From assembly GCF_007677875.1 (NCBI RefSeq), contig NZ_VEDO01000030.1:1-49600 (forward strand): a stretch of 49,600 bases of DNA, read 5' to 3'. Positions within the stretch are counted from its first letter, which is position 1. Every line of letters starts with the position of its first letter. A program made the translations under genes and the position numbers. The DNA comes from Variovorax boronicumulans (lineage in GTDB: Bacteria; Pseudomonadota; Gammaproteobacteria; Burkholderiales; Burkholderiaceae_C). Below are positions 18,619-27,717 of the stretch, one piece after another. The notes under the pieces were generated by a model that saw only the letters and a program-made list of their open reading frames with translations, did not search any database and was not told the DNA's origin.

Positions 18619-18719
18619 AAATACCGATGGCAGAATGCACGGGCCCGCGCGGGGAAGCGCTTTGTTCTGCGAGACTCGGACGCCCCTCGCCGACGGGCGC
18701 AGCCACAGGAGACCGCGCC

Positions 18720-19406
18720 GTGAGCGCACCCAGTTTCAAGATCGAAGCCCCCCGCTCGCTGGCGACCCAGGTCGCGCAGCGGCTGCGCGAAGCCATCGTC
18801 GACGGCCAGTTCGCGCTGGGCGAGATGATTCCGGAGGAGCAGCTCGCCAGCTCGTTCGGCGTGAGCCGCACGCCCGTGCGCGAGGCGTTGAACCAGTTGC
18901 AGCTGCTGGGCCTGGTGGCCGTCAAGCCGCAGCGCGGCAGCTATGTGTTCGAGGCGACCGAGGCCGACGTCGAGGCGTTGTGTGAGTTCCGCATGCTGAT
19001 CGAGCCGCGGGCCGCCGAGTTGGCCTTTCGGCACGCGCGCACCGAGACCATCGCCGAGATCCAGGCGGCCATCGCCGAGATGACGGCCGCGCGCAAGAGC
19101 AAGGACGGCGTGCGTTACAGCCGCGCCGACACGCGGCTGCACGAGGCCTTCGTCCTGCACTGCGGCAACAGCTACCTGCAAGCCGCCTACGCCACGGCGG
19201 GAGCCAAGATCGCCGCCTTGCGCACACATCTGTCTGCTCCCGCCGACGTGCTGCGCCCGGCCGGCTACGAGCAGCACCAGCAGTTGCTGGCCCACTTCAG
19301 CGCCGGCGACTTCGCGGCTTTCGACGCGCTCATGCGCGTGCACGTGGCCGGCACGCGCGAGAACTACGTGGCCAGCTTGAAGGCGCGCCGCGCAGCCGCG
19401 GCCTGA
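18720..19406 (+). CDS. GntR family regulator with FCD domain
   Basis: This 228-residue regulator has a winged helix-turn-helix (about 12-75) with MIPEEQLASSFGVSRTPVREAL and an all-helical FCD effector domain. The FCD metal-binding set appears as D137, H141, H186 and H208; this domain binds organic acids. I chose the GTG at 18720 because AGGAG lies 8 nt upstream. An in-frame ATG at 18627 has no ribosome site and would add 31 low-complexity residues. It is divergent from the FAD dehydrogenase/TRAP operon and probably controls it, with the transported acid or its product as effector. Confidence 0.9.
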   Translation: MSAPSFKIEAPRSLATQVAQRLREAIVDGQFALGEMIPEEQLASSFGVSRTPVREALNQLQLLGLVAVKPQRGSYVFEATEADVEALCEFRMLIEPRAAELAFRHARTETIAEIQAAIAEMTAARKSKDGVRYSRADTRLHEAFVLHCGNSYLQAAYATAGAKIAALRTHLSAPADVLRPAGYEQHQQLLAHFSAGDFAAFDALMRVHVAGTRENYVASLKARRAAAA

Positions 19407-19416
19407 AACGCGCGAC

Positions 19417-19785
19417 TCAGGGGCGCTGCAGTTGGCCGAGCGCCTCGAGCAGCCGGTCCAGCTCGGTGGACTTGTCGTAGATGCCGTCGATGCGCAGGGC
19501 CGCGCAGCGCTCGCGGATGCTGGGCGTGGCGTAGTTGCTCAGCACGTAGACGCGCTGGCCGGCACCGCGCTGCTCGAACGCCCGGGCCACGCCCAGGCCG
19601 GAACCCTGCACGAGGAACAGGTCGACCAGGGCCACGTCCCAGGCCGCGTGGCGCATGGCGCCGATGGCCGCAGCCTCGCCATCGGCCCAGCCCACGACCT
19701 GCGCGCCCAGCACCTCTTCCAGCATCTCCTGCATGCTCTGGCGGATGAGGGGGTTGTCTTCCACGAGGAAGATGCGCAGCGGCAT
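19417..19785 (-). CDS. Single-domain response regulator receiver
   Basis: This 122-residue stand-alone receiver domain has no output domain. The acidic pair E9-D10 (VEDNP), phosphoacceptor D55 (VALVDLFL), the switch residue S83 (VLSNYA) and K105 are all present, so phosphorylation looks possible. I chose the ATG at 19785 (MPLRIFLVEDN); an in-frame start 16 codons earlier adds an unusual tail. It is convergent with the GntR gene (10 nt apart) and divergent from the acyltransferase gene. No histidine kinase is nearby, so its partner and output are unknown. Confidence 0.87.
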   Translation of the reverse strand: MPLRIFLVEDNPLIRQSMQEMLEEVLGAQVVGWADGEAAAIGAMRHAAWDVALVDLFLVQGSGLGVARAFEQRGAGQRVYVLSNYATPSIRERCAALRIDGIYDKSTELDRLLEALGQLQRP

Positions 19786-19912
19786 AGGCGATGGCTTGTG
19801 GTTGGACGGGATGCTAGCGCCGCGCGGCCCCACTGGATGTAGGTCAAGCGCGCTTCGTCCCCAGCGACCAGCCGCCGGCGCCGGTCGGTCACAATGCCGG
19901 CCGCTGGCGCCA

Positions 19913-21034
19913 ATGCGCGAACGGGGACAACAGGGTGTGAGCCGCGGTCTGTCGGTCTATCTGGATCTGCTGCGTTTTCTCGCAGCGCTCGCGGTGTTCG
20001 TGCTGCACGCGAGCTTCGAACGCTTCTCTGGCGGGCTGCCGTTCCTGTGGCGCTTCGCCATCTTCGGCCACGACGCGGTGATGCTGTTCTTCGTGCTGTC
20101 GGGCTTCGTGATCGCCCACGTGGCCACGCGCGAAAGCGCCAGCCCCGGCAGTTATGCGGCAGCGCGGCTTGCGCGGCTGTGGTCGGTCTGCGTGCCGGCC
20201 CTGCTGCTGACCCTGCTGGTCGACGCGATCGGCCTTCGCCTGGCACCTCACCTGTATGACTTCTCGTGGTACGGACACGACCACCCGGCCGCACGCACCG
20301 TCGCCAGCCTGCTATTTGCCAACGAGCTCTGGTTCTGGTCCCTGCAACCGTTCTCCAACACGCCCTACTGGTCGGTCGGCTACGAGTTCTGGTACTACGT
20401 GCTGTTCGGCGCCTGGCTGTTCACACGCGGGCGCGCGCGCTGGCTGGCCTGCGCCCTCGTCGCGCTCGTGATGGGTCCCAAGATCGCGCTGCTGCTGCCG
20501 GTCTGGCTGGCGGGGGTCTGGGCCTACCGCACGCCGCTCGCGCAGCGCCTGTCCCCGTTCGCGGCAGGCCTGTTGTGCGCGGCCACGCTGGCAGGCTACC
20601 TGGCCTACTCCGAATCGGCCCTGCCACAGGCTCTGGCCCGGTTCACGGCGCCATGGTTGGGCATCTCCGCCGCCCAGCTGCTGAGCTGGTCGGCGAACTT
20701 CCCGGCGGACTACCTGGTGGGGGCGCTGGTCGCGCTGCATTTCGTGGGCGCGCGGCGCCTGCTGCAGGACGACGCGGCCGTCCCGCCAGGCCTGGAGCGT
20801 GCCATCCGCACGCTGGCTGGCCACACCTTCGCGCTGTACCTGTTCCACAACCCGCTGCTGCAGTTCTTCGGCGCGCTGGCGCACTGGCTCGGCTGGTGGG
20901 ACCAACGCGCGCTGCCCGTCGTGCTGGGACCGCTCCTCGTGGTGTGGCTGCTCGGCGCGCGGACCGAGCGCCTGAAGGGCCCGCTCAAGGCTGTCCTGCT
21001 GCGGGCCTTCGCGCGCCGCGCGCCGGCGGGCTGA
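19913..21034 (+). CDS. Acyltransferase 3 family membrane protein
   Basis: This 373-residue integral membrane protein has about 10 membrane segments. It belongs to the acyltransferase-3 family (OafA/NodX-like), which O-acetylates surface polysaccharides or other extracytoplasmic glycans. The N-terminal block YLDLLRFLAALAVFVLHASFERF contains the conserved arginine and histidine, followed by MLFFVLSGFVI. The ATG at 19913 has no strong ribosome site; a GTG eight codons later (19937) is an alternative. No glycan cluster surrounds it, so the acceptor is unknown. Confidence 0.87.
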   Translation: MRERGQQGVSRGLSVYLDLLRFLAALAVFVLHASFERFSGGLPFLWRFAIFGHDAVMLFFVLSGFVIAHVATRESASPGSYAAARLARLWSVCVPALLLTLLVDAIGLRLAPHLYDFSWYGHDHPAARTVASLLFANELWFWSLQPFSNTPYWSVGYEFWYYVLFGAWLFTRGRARWLACALVALVMGPKIALLLPVWLAGVWAYRTPLAQRLSPFAAGLLCAATLAGYLAYSESALPQALARFTAPWLGISAAQLLSWSANFPADYLVGALVALHFVGARRLLQDDAAVPPGLERAIRTLAGHTFALYLFHNPLLQFFGALAHWLGWWDQRALPVVLGPLLVVWLLGARTERLKGPLKAVLLRAFARRAPAG

Positions 21035-21045
21035 GCGTCTTGCTT

Positions 21046-22752
21046 TCAGCGCGCTGCGCTCTCCGCCTCCTGCAGCAGCCGCCACATCACCTTGCCGCTG
21101 CCGCTCTTGGGCAGGGCGTCTGCGAACTGCACCTGGCGCGGCACCTTGTAGGCTGCCATGTTGTCGCGGCACCAGGCGATGATGTCCTCGGCCGTGGTGT
21201 CCTTGTGCGTGGGGCGCAGCACCACCACCGCCTTGACCGATTCGCCGCGGTAGGCGTCCTGCGTGGCGATGATGCAGGCCTCCTGCACGGCGGGATGGCG
21301 ATACATCAGCAGTTCCACCTCGGCCGGCCAGACCTTGAAGCCGCTGGCGTTGATCATGCGCTTCAAGCGGTCGGTCAGAAAAAAGTAGCCGTCCTCGTCC
21401 ATGCGGCCCATGTCGCCGGTGCGGAAGAAACGCTTGCCCTCGAAATCGATGAAGGCGGCCGCGGTCGCCTCCGGCTGCTTCCAGTAGCCATGGAAGACCT
21501 GCGGGCCGTGCACGATGATCTCGCCGGATTCGCCCGCCGGCAGCTCCTGCAGGCTGTCGGGATCGACCACGCGCGCATCGGTCGACGGAATGGGAATGCC
21601 CAGGCACTGCTGCTTGGGCCGCTCGAAGGGGTTGGTGTGCGTAGGCGCGGCCGTCTCGGTCAGGCCGTAGCCCTCCTGGTAGCGCAGGCCGTACTGCTCC
21701 TCCAGGCGCTGCGCGATCGCCTGCGGCATCGCGGCGCCGCCGCCGCCGATCTGCTGCAGGCTGGTGAGGTCGTACTGCGGCAGGTTCGGGCTGGCCAGCA
21801 GGTCCACCACCATGGTGGGGATGTTGGTCCAGCTCGTGACCTTCCAGCGCGAGATCAGGTGGCCGGCCACGTCGCGGTCCCAGCGCGGCATCAACACCAG
21901 CGTGGCACCGACGCTGATGGCCGTGTGCATCATGCTCACGATGCCGGTGATGTGGAACATGGGCACCACGGCCAGCACCACGGATTCCGAGTTCGCGCAG
22001 GACCACAGCGTGCTGGACACCACGTTGTGCATGAGGTTGCTGTGGTGGTGCACGCAGCCTTTGGGCAGGCCCGTGGTGCCGCTGGTGTAGGGCAACAGCG
22101 CCATGTCGTCAGCCCCTACCGTGTGCGCGGGCGCGGGCAGGCCCTGGGTCAACAGCGCGTCCCAGGCGTGCACGGCGCCGCCGGCCAGGGCCGGCAGCGC
22201 ATGCCGCGCCAGCAGCCAGTCGCGCCAGGCCGGCGCCATGGCCGGGCCCTCGGCCACCGCGGCGTCGAAGGCGTCGGTGAACTGCGAGACGATGAGGTGC
22301 GCCAGGCGCTGCGGCGCCGGTAGTTCGTCGCTGGCCCTGGCCAGCGCCCCAGCCAGGTCGCCGGTGGTGATGGCGACCTTGGCATCTGCATCGACGAGGT
22401 AGTGCTTGAGCTCCTCGGCCTTGTTCATGGGATTGATCGGCACCACCACGGCGTTGGCGCGCAGGATCGCGAAATGCGCCACCACAAGCTGCGGACAGTT
22501 CTGCATGAACAGCGCCACCCGGTCGCCGCGTTGCACGCCCTGCGCGGCCAGCGCGCCGGCCAGGGCCTCGACCTGCGCGGCGAGCTCAGCGTAGGTGGTC
22601 ACGCGGTCGAAGAACACCAGGGCCGGCTTGTCCGGATACCGCGCCGCACTGGTCGCCAGGTTGTGCCACAGCGAGGTCGCCGGCACGGTCAGCGCACGCG
22701 GCACGCGCGAGGGCCAGAACTTGTGGTGGGGGCGGTCGGCAGTCAGGGACAT
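21046..22752 (-). CDS. AMP-binding long-chain fatty acid/acyl-CoA synthetase
   Basis: This 568-residue ANL-superfamily ligase activates a carboxylic acid with ATP and joins it to CoA. The P-loop YTSGTTGLPKGC is at 222-233, GYGLTETAAPTH forms the A5 region, FFRTGDMGRMDEDGYFF the A7/A8 region, and the C-terminal KSGSGKVMWR holds the catalytic lysine. The VHHHSNL stretch after the P-loop and the overall layout match FadD-like medium/long-chain ligases. The ATG at 22752 gives normal family length. It stands alone: convergent with the acyltransferase gene and divergent from a patatin gene. Co-location with a lipase suggests fatty acid use. Confidence 0.92.
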   Translation of the reverse strand: MSLTADRPHHKFWPSRVPRALTVPATSLWHNLATSAARYPDKPALVFFDRVTTYAELAAQVEALAGALAAQGVQRGDRVALFMQNCPQLVVAHFAILRANAVVVPINPMNKAEELKHYLVDADAKVAITTGDLAGALARASDELPAPQRLAHLIVSQFTDAFDAAVAEGPAMAPAWRDWLLARHALPALAGGAVHAWDALLTQGLPAPAHTVGADDMALLPYTSGTTGLPKGCVHHHSNLMHNVVSSTLWSCANSESVVLAVVPMFHITGIVSMMHTAISVGATLVLMPRWDRDVAGHLISRWKVTSWTNIPTMVVDLLASPNLPQYDLTSLQQIGGGGAAMPQAIAQRLEEQYGLRYQEGYGLTETAAPTHTNPFERPKQQCLGIPIPSTDARVVDPDSLQELPAGESGEIIVHGPQVFHGYWKQPEATAAAFIDFEGKRFFRTGDMGRMDEDGYFFLTDRLKRMINASGFKVWPAEVELLMYRHPAVQEACIIATQDAYRGESVKAVVVLRPTHKDTTAEDIIAWCRDNMAAYKVPRQVQFADALPKSGSGKVMWRLLQEAESAAR

Positions 22753-22873
22753 GGGCAGGAGCCAGCAGTGGTCTAAACCGGCGAGCGTAGGCCAGAAAGC
22801 CGGGGGCGCGCTCCGGAATGCCCCCTATGGTCTGTCGGGCCCGGGACAGCGCCCCCTCCTACACTGCGGGCCC

Positions 22874-24058
22874 ATGGCTCCACCCTCACCCACCGCGCTG
22901 GTGCTGACTGGTGGCGGCGCCCGGGCCGCCTACCAGGTCGGCGTGCTGCAGGCCCTGACGCAGCTGCGGCAGGGCAGCGCACAGGCCGCCGCGGACAATC
23001 CCTTCCCTATCATCGTCGGCACCTCGGCCGGCGCCATCAACGCCGCGGCGCTGGCCTGCGGCACCGACGACTTCGACGCGGCCGTGGCCGGCATCGCCGA
23101 GGTCTGGGCGCATTTCAGGACTGAACAGGTCTACCGCGCCGATGCGCTGGATCTGCTGGACACGCCGGGCCGCGCGCGCATGCTGTGGGGCGTGGCCCGG
23201 CTGCTGGCGCGCTGGCGCCAGGCCCAGCCGCACAGCCTGCTCGACAACCGGCCGCTGGCCGAACTGCTGCAGCGCCTGGTGCCGCTGGACCGGCTGCCCG
23301 CGCTGCTGCAGGCCGGCCACCTGCAGGCGCTGGCCGTCACCGCGTCGAGCTACAGCGCCGGCGACCATTGCACCTTCTACCAATCGGCCGTGCCCATGGA
23401 GCCCTGGCTGCGCTCGCAGCGCCGCGCCGTGCCCGGGCCGATCGCGCACGCCCATCTGCTGGCCTCGTCGGCGATCCCCTTCGTCTTCCCGGCCACCGCG
23501 ATCGGCAACCCGGAAGCAGCCGAATACTTCGGTGACGGCTCCATGCGCCAGGCCGCGCCGCTCTCGCCCGCGATCCACCTGGGCGCCGCGCGCATCCTGG
23601 CCGTCGGCGCGGGCCGGCTGCAGGAACCGCGCGGCAGCAGCCCCACGCTGCACACCGGCCGGCCCACGGCGGCGCAGATCGCCGGCCACGCCCTGTCGAG
23701 CATCTTCCTGGACGCGCTGGGCGTGGACGTGGAGCGCCTGCAGCGCATCAACCAGACGCTGGCCCTGGTGCCGCCCGAAGCGCGCGAGCGCACGGCGCTG
23801 CGGCCCGTGGACCTGCTGTTGATCGCGCCCTCGCAGCGGCTGGATGCCATCGCCGCGCGCCACGCCCAGGCGCTGCCGGGCGTGGTGCGCCGGCTGTTCG
23901 CGGCCGGCGGCCCGCCCGTGCGCGCGGCCACGCAGTCGGCGGCCTTCGCGAGCTACCTGCTGTTCGACGCCGGCTTCACGGGCGAGCTGATGGCGCTGGG
24001 CCGCGCCGACACGCTGGCCCAGGCCGCGCAGGTGCGCGCGTTCCTGGGCTGGACCTGA
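22874..24058 (+). CDS. Patatin-like phospholipase
   Basis: This 394-residue lipid acyl hydrolase has a Ser-Asp dyad. The oxyanion block GGGARAAYQVG starts at 13, the nucleophile elbow GTSAG at 49-53 gives S51, and the dyad aspartate is D221 in FGDGS. No signal peptide is seen, so it is probably cytoplasmic or peripheral. A C-terminal extension of about 150 residues follows the dyad, longer than in minimal patatins. The ATG at 22874 begins MAPPSPTAL. It is divergent from the acyl-CoA synthetase, which could activate the fatty acids it releases. Its stop lies 1 nt from the convergent gamma-glutamyltransferase stop. Confidence 0.9.
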   Translation: MAPPSPTALVLTGGGARAAYQVGVLQALTQLRQGSAQAAADNPFPIIVGTSAGAINAAALACGTDDFDAAVAGIAEVWAHFRTEQVYRADALDLLDTPGRARMLWGVARLLARWRQAQPHSLLDNRPLAELLQRLVPLDRLPALLQAGHLQALAVTASSYSAGDHCTFYQSAVPMEPWLRSQRRAVPGPIAHAHLLASSAIPFVFPATAIGNPEAAEYFGDGSMRQAAPLSPAIHLGAARILAVGAGRLQEPRGSSPTLHTGRPTAAQIAGHALSSIFLDALGVDVERLQRINQTLALVPPEARERTALRPVDLLLIAPSQRLDAIAARHAQALPGVVRRLFAAGGPPVRAATQSAAFASYLLFDAGFTGELMALGRADTLAQAAQVRAFLGWT

Positions 24059-24059
24059 T

Positions 24060-25787
24060 TCAGTAGCCCGCCGCCAGGCCGGTGTTGCGGCGCGGATCGT
24101 TGGCGCCGAAGTAGCGCTTGCCGGGCACGGGCTTGGCGTCCAGCGCGGGTGCGCCGACCAGGATCACGGCGAGGTGGTTGGCCGGCTGGGGGCCTGCGAA
24201 CTGGTGGCCCCAGCCTTCCAGGATGCGGCGCGTGTCGGGCGAGAGCATGCGCGCTTCCACGTTGGTGGGTGCCGGCAGCCACTGCTGGTGGAAGCGCGGC
24301 GCGTCCACCGCCTCCTGCACCGTCATGCCGTAGTCCAGCACGTTGAGGATGGTGTGCAGCACCGCCGTGATGATGCGGCTGCCGCCGGGCGTGCCGACCA
24401 CCATGAGCGGCTGGCCGTCCTTGCCCGTCACGATCGTCGGGCTCATCGACGACAGGGGCCGCTTGCCGGGCGCGATCGCATTGGCCTCGCCCTGCACCAG
24501 GCCGTACAGGTTGGGCACGCCGACCTTGACCGTGAAGTCGTCCATCTCGTTGTTGAGCAGCACGCCGGTGCCGGCGGCCGTCACCTTGGCGCCGAACCAG
24601 TCGTTCAGCGTATAGGTGACCGAGACCGCGTTGCCCCACTTGTCGGTGATCGAGTAATGCGTGGTGTTGCTGCCCTCGTGCGGCGGCACGCCGGGCTTGA
24701 GCGCGCGGCTGTCGGCCGCCTTGTCGGGCGCGATGCTGGCGCGGATCCGCGCCGCATAGTCCTTGGACAGCAGCCGCTCCAGCGGGTTCTTGACGAAGTC
24801 CGGATCGCCCAGGTAGCTGTTGCGGTCCACGTAGGCGTGGCGCATGGCCTCGATCTGGTAGTGCACGCCCTGGGCCGCGCCCCAGCCCAGGTCCTTGAGC
24901 GGGTAGCCCTCCAGGATGTTCAGCACCTCGCAGATCACCACGCCGCCCGAGCTCGGCGGCGGCGCCGAGACGATGCCGTAGCCGCGGTAGCTGCACTCCA
25001 CGGGCTTGAGCTCGCGCGTCCTGTACTGGTCCAGGTCGGCCTGCGTGATGATCCCCTTGCCGGCCTGGCTGGAGGCCACGATGGCCGCGCCCACCGGGCC
25101 CTTGTAGAAGCCGTCCGTTCCGCGCTCGCTGATGGCCTGCAGCGTGGCTGCCAGGTCGCGCTGCACCAGCCGCTGGCCGGCCTGGAAGGGCTCGCCGCGG
25201 TTCAGGAAGATCTCGGCCGTGGGCGCGTCGCGCCGGAAGTCGGCCGTGGCCGTGGCCAGGAGGTCGATGTCGCCCTGCTCCAGCATGAAGCCTTCGCGCG
25301 CGAGCCTGATGGAAGGCGCAATCAGCGTGGCGCGCTGCTGCGTGCCGTACTTCTCGCGTGCGTACTCCAGGCCCGCCACCGAGCCGGGCACGCCCACGGC
25401 CAGGTGGCCCAGCGTGCTCGCGCCCTTGACCACGTTGCCGTCCTTGTCCAGGTACATGTTGGCCGTGGCGGCCAGCGGCGCCTTCTCGCGGAAGTCGAGG
25501 AAGGTGCTGCGGCCGTCGGCCAGCCGGATGGTCATGAAGCCGCCGCCACCCAGGTTGCCGGCGGCCGGGTAGACCACGGCCAGCGCGTAGCCGACGGCCA
25601 CGGCGGCATCAATGGCGTTGCCGCCGTCCTTGAGCACGTCCACGCCCACGCGCGTGGCCAGGTGCTGGGCCGAGACGACCATGCCGTTCTCGGCCGCGAC
25701 CGGGGCGGGCGAGGCGGCCAGCGCGGCGCTGGTCCACACGGCCGCGCAGCCAGCGGCGCACATGGAAAGGGAAAGGGTCCAACGCAT
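24060..25787 (-). CDS. ggt: Gamma-glutamyltransferase
   Basis: This 575-residue periplasmic enzyme cleaves gamma-glutamyl bonds (glutathione and conjugates) and can transfer the glutamyl group. A signal peptide of about 24 residues ends SAALAAS. As an Ntn hydrolase the precursor cuts itself before T375 in SNTTHYSITDKWGNAVSVT, giving a large and a small subunit. The substrate loop PLSSMSPTIV and the GTPGGSRIITAVL block of the small subunit are intact. The ATG at 25787 follows a GGAG-like site. A DUF480 gene lies 100 nt upstream on the same strand. All parts needed for maturation and catalysis are visible. Confidence 0.95.
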   Translation of the reverse strand: MRWTLSLSMCAAGCAAVWTSAALAASPAPVAAENGMVVSAQHLATRVGVDVLKDGGNAIDAAVAVGYALAVVYPAAGNLGGGGFMTIRLADGRSTFLDFREKAPLAATANMYLDKDGNVVKGASTLGHLAVGVPGSVAGLEYAREKYGTQQRATLIAPSIRLAREGFMLEQGDIDLLATATADFRRDAPTAEIFLNRGEPFQAGQRLVQRDLAATLQAISERGTDGFYKGPVGAAIVASSQAGKGIITQADLDQYRTRELKPVECSYRGYGIVSAPPPSSGGVVICEVLNILEGYPLKDLGWGAAQGVHYQIEAMRHAYVDRNSYLGDPDFVKNPLERLLSKDYAARIRASIAPDKAADSRALKPGVPPHEGSNTTHYSITDKWGNAVSVTYTLNDWFGAKVTAAGTGVLLNNEMDDFTVKVGVPNLYGLVQGEANAIAPGKRPLSSMSPTIVTGKDGQPLMVVGTPGGSRIITAVLHTILNVLDYGMTVQEAVDAPRFHQQWLPAPTNVEARMLSPDTRRILEGWGHQFAGPQPANHLAVILVGAPALDAKPVPGKRYFGANDPRRNTGLAAGY

Positions 25788-25887
25788 CGAAAGTCTCCTG
25801 TTGTTTGCATACGGTGCGGGACCATGATTCTGCTGCGCTTTCGCGTGTGCAAGGGCGCGCTCGCCAGGAGTTACATGTGGGCCGATT

Positions 25888-26547
25888 TCAGGCGTCGGGC
25901 GTGATCCCCAGCTCGGCACACAGCCGTGCCACGGTGGTTTTGAGCGCGGCCACCTCGCCTTCGAGCCGCTGCACCTGGGCACGCAGAGCCGGCACCTCGC
26001 CGACCGGATCGGCTGCCGCTGGCGACTCCAAGGCGGCGGCCGCCTCGGGCGCGTCGCCCGACAGCAGATGCATCCAGCGGTTCTCGCGCGCGCCCGGCAG
26101 CCGTGCCAGCCGCGCCACCAGGGCGCCGGCCGGTCGCTCGGCCAGTTCCTCGAGGAAGGCCTCGACCGAGGAGATGTCGGCGAAGTTGTGCATGCGGTCG
26201 CTCGCGATGCGCAGTTCGCCGGCCGTCTGCGGCCCGCGCAGCAGCAGCACCGCGAGCAGTGCCTGCGACTGCGAGGGGATGCGCAGCACGCCATCGGTGT
26301 TGTGGGCATAGCGCATGGCACGGCCGCCGCTGGTCTCGTTGACGAGGGACATGCCGCGCAGTGTGGCCAGCGCTTCCTGCACCTGGCTTTCGGTCAGTTC
26401 CATGACCGGGTGGCGGCTGGTCTTCTGGTTGCAGCCGGCCACCAGGCTGTTCAGCGTGAGCGGGTAGGTGTCGGGCACGGTGCGCTGCTTTTCGATCAGC
26501 ACGCCCAGCACGCGCGCCTCGGCCAGCGAAAGGATGGGCACGCTCAT
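25888..26547 (-). CDS. DUF480 (YceH) family protein
   Basis: This 219-residue protein belongs to the YceH/UPF0502 family of unknown biochemical function, which folds as two winged-helix-like domains. Diagnostic blocks are LSLAEARVLGVLIEKQRTVPDTYPLT at the start, GCNQKTSRHPVMEL and GELRIASDRMHNF. A C-terminal heptad stretch (about 185-215, VPALRAQVQRLEGEVAALK) predicts a coiled coil for self-association. The start overlaps the stop of the isocitrate/isopropylmalate-type dehydrogenase by 4 nt, so the two are coupled. I do not assign a function. Confidence 0.92.
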   Translation of the reverse strand: MSVPILSLAEARVLGVLIEKQRTVPDTYPLTLNSLVAGCNQKTSRHPVMELTESQVQEALATLRGMSLVNETSGGRAMRYAHNTDGVLRIPSQSQALLAVLLLRGPQTAGELRIASDRMHNFADISSVEAFLEELAERPAGALVARLARLPGARENRWMHLLSGDAPEAAAALESPAAADPVGEVPALRAQVQRLEGEVAALKTTVARLCAELGITPDA

Positions 26548-27578
26548 GTGCAAGCCTCGATGCGCGCCACCAGCGCCTGCGTGAACTGCGCCGTGCCTGC
26601 CTGGCCGCCCAGGTCGCCGGTGCGCACCTGGTCGATGTTGAGCGTGGCGTCGATGGCCTCGCGCAGCCGGCGTGCCAGGTCGGGCAAGTGCACATGCTCC
26701 AGCATCAGCGCCGCCGCCAGCATGATGGCCACCGGATTCGCGATGCCCTTGCCCGCGATGTCCGGCGCCGAGCCGTGCACGGCTTCGAAGATGGCCGCGT
26801 CCTTGCCGATGTTGGCGCCCGGCGCCATGCCCAGGCCGCCGACCAGGCCCGCCACGAGGTCCGACAGGATGTCGCCGAACAGGTTGGTCGTGACCAGCAT
26901 GTCGAACTGCCAGGGGTTCAGCACCAGCTTCATCGCGCAGGCATCGACGATCACCGTCTCCAGCTGGAACTTGCCCTGGTAGCGCTCGGCATAAAGCCGC
27001 TCGCCGGTCTCCAGGAAGATGCCGGTCAGCGCCTTCATGATGTTGGCCTTGTGCACCAGCGTGACCTTCTTGCGGCCGGTGGCCACCGCGGTGTCGAACG
27101 CATATTCGAGGATGCGCCGGCTGCCGGCCCGCGTGTTGATGCCGGTGGCCATGGCCACGGCATGCGGGTCGTCGTCGATCTGCACGTAGTGCTCGTGGCC
27201 GATGTACAGGCCTTCGAGGTTCTCGCGCACCACCAGCAGGTCGATCTTGTCGAAGCGCCCGCCCGGGACCAGCGTGCGCGCCGGGCGCAGGTTGGCGTAG
27301 AGCTGGAACTCCTCGCGCAGCCGCACGTTGGACGATCGGTAGCCGCCGCCCGAGGGCGTTTCCAGCGGCCCCTTCAGCGCCAGCCGCGTCCGCCGGATGC
27401 TGTCCAGCGTGGCCTTCGGCAGCGGGTCGCCCGCGGCCTGCACACCGCCCAGGCCGGCGATCTGGCGGTCCCAGGCGAAGGGTGCGCCCAGCGCATCGAG
27501 CGCGGCGACGGTGGCCTCGACGATCTCGGGGCCGATGCCGTCGCCGGGGATCAGGGTGGCGGGGATGGGTGTGTTCAT
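26544..27578 (-). CDS. NAD-type isocitrate/isopropylmalate dehydrogenase family enzyme
   Basis: This 344-residue beta-decarboxylating dehydrogenase acts on a 2-hydroxy-dicarboxylate with NAD(P)+ and Mg2+. Substrate-site residues follow the isocitrate pattern: S82-x-N84-x-x-x-R88, R98 and R118 in the VREN block, with K in HKANIMK. The metal and cofactor region TTNLFGDILSDL and GMAPGANIG are intact. The GGGYRSSNV block favours NAD-dependent isocitrate dehydrogenase over LeuB; homoisocitrate or tartrate dehydrogenase remain possible. The ATG at 27578 is divergent from the helicase gene and the gene is coupled to the DUF480 gene. Confidence 0.9.
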   Translation of the reverse strand: MNTPIPATLIPGDGIGPEIVEATVAALDALGAPFAWDRQIAGLGGVQAAGDPLPKATLDSIRRTRLALKGPLETPSGGGYRSSNVRLREEFQLYANLRPARTLVPGGRFDKIDLLVVRENLEGLYIGHEHYVQIDDDPHAVAMATGINTRAGSRRILEYAFDTAVATGRKKVTLVHKANIMKALTGIFLETGERLYAERYQGKFQLETVIVDACAMKLVLNPWQFDMLVTTNLFGDILSDLVAGLVGGLGMAPGANIGKDAAIFEAVHGSAPDIAGKGIANPVAIMLAAALMLEHVHLPDLARRLREAIDATLNIDQVRTGDLGGQAGTAQFTQALVARIEACT

Positions 27579-27717
27579 GGTGGCGCTCCTGTGGCGTCGT
27601 GTAACTTGCGCGGCAGCATACCCGCCGACGGCTGCGGTGCGGCAACACCGCAACCCGACGCAGGGCCGTCCACGTACACTGCCGCGCCGGCCCCCGCGCC
27701 GCCGCGCCCTTTTCCGC

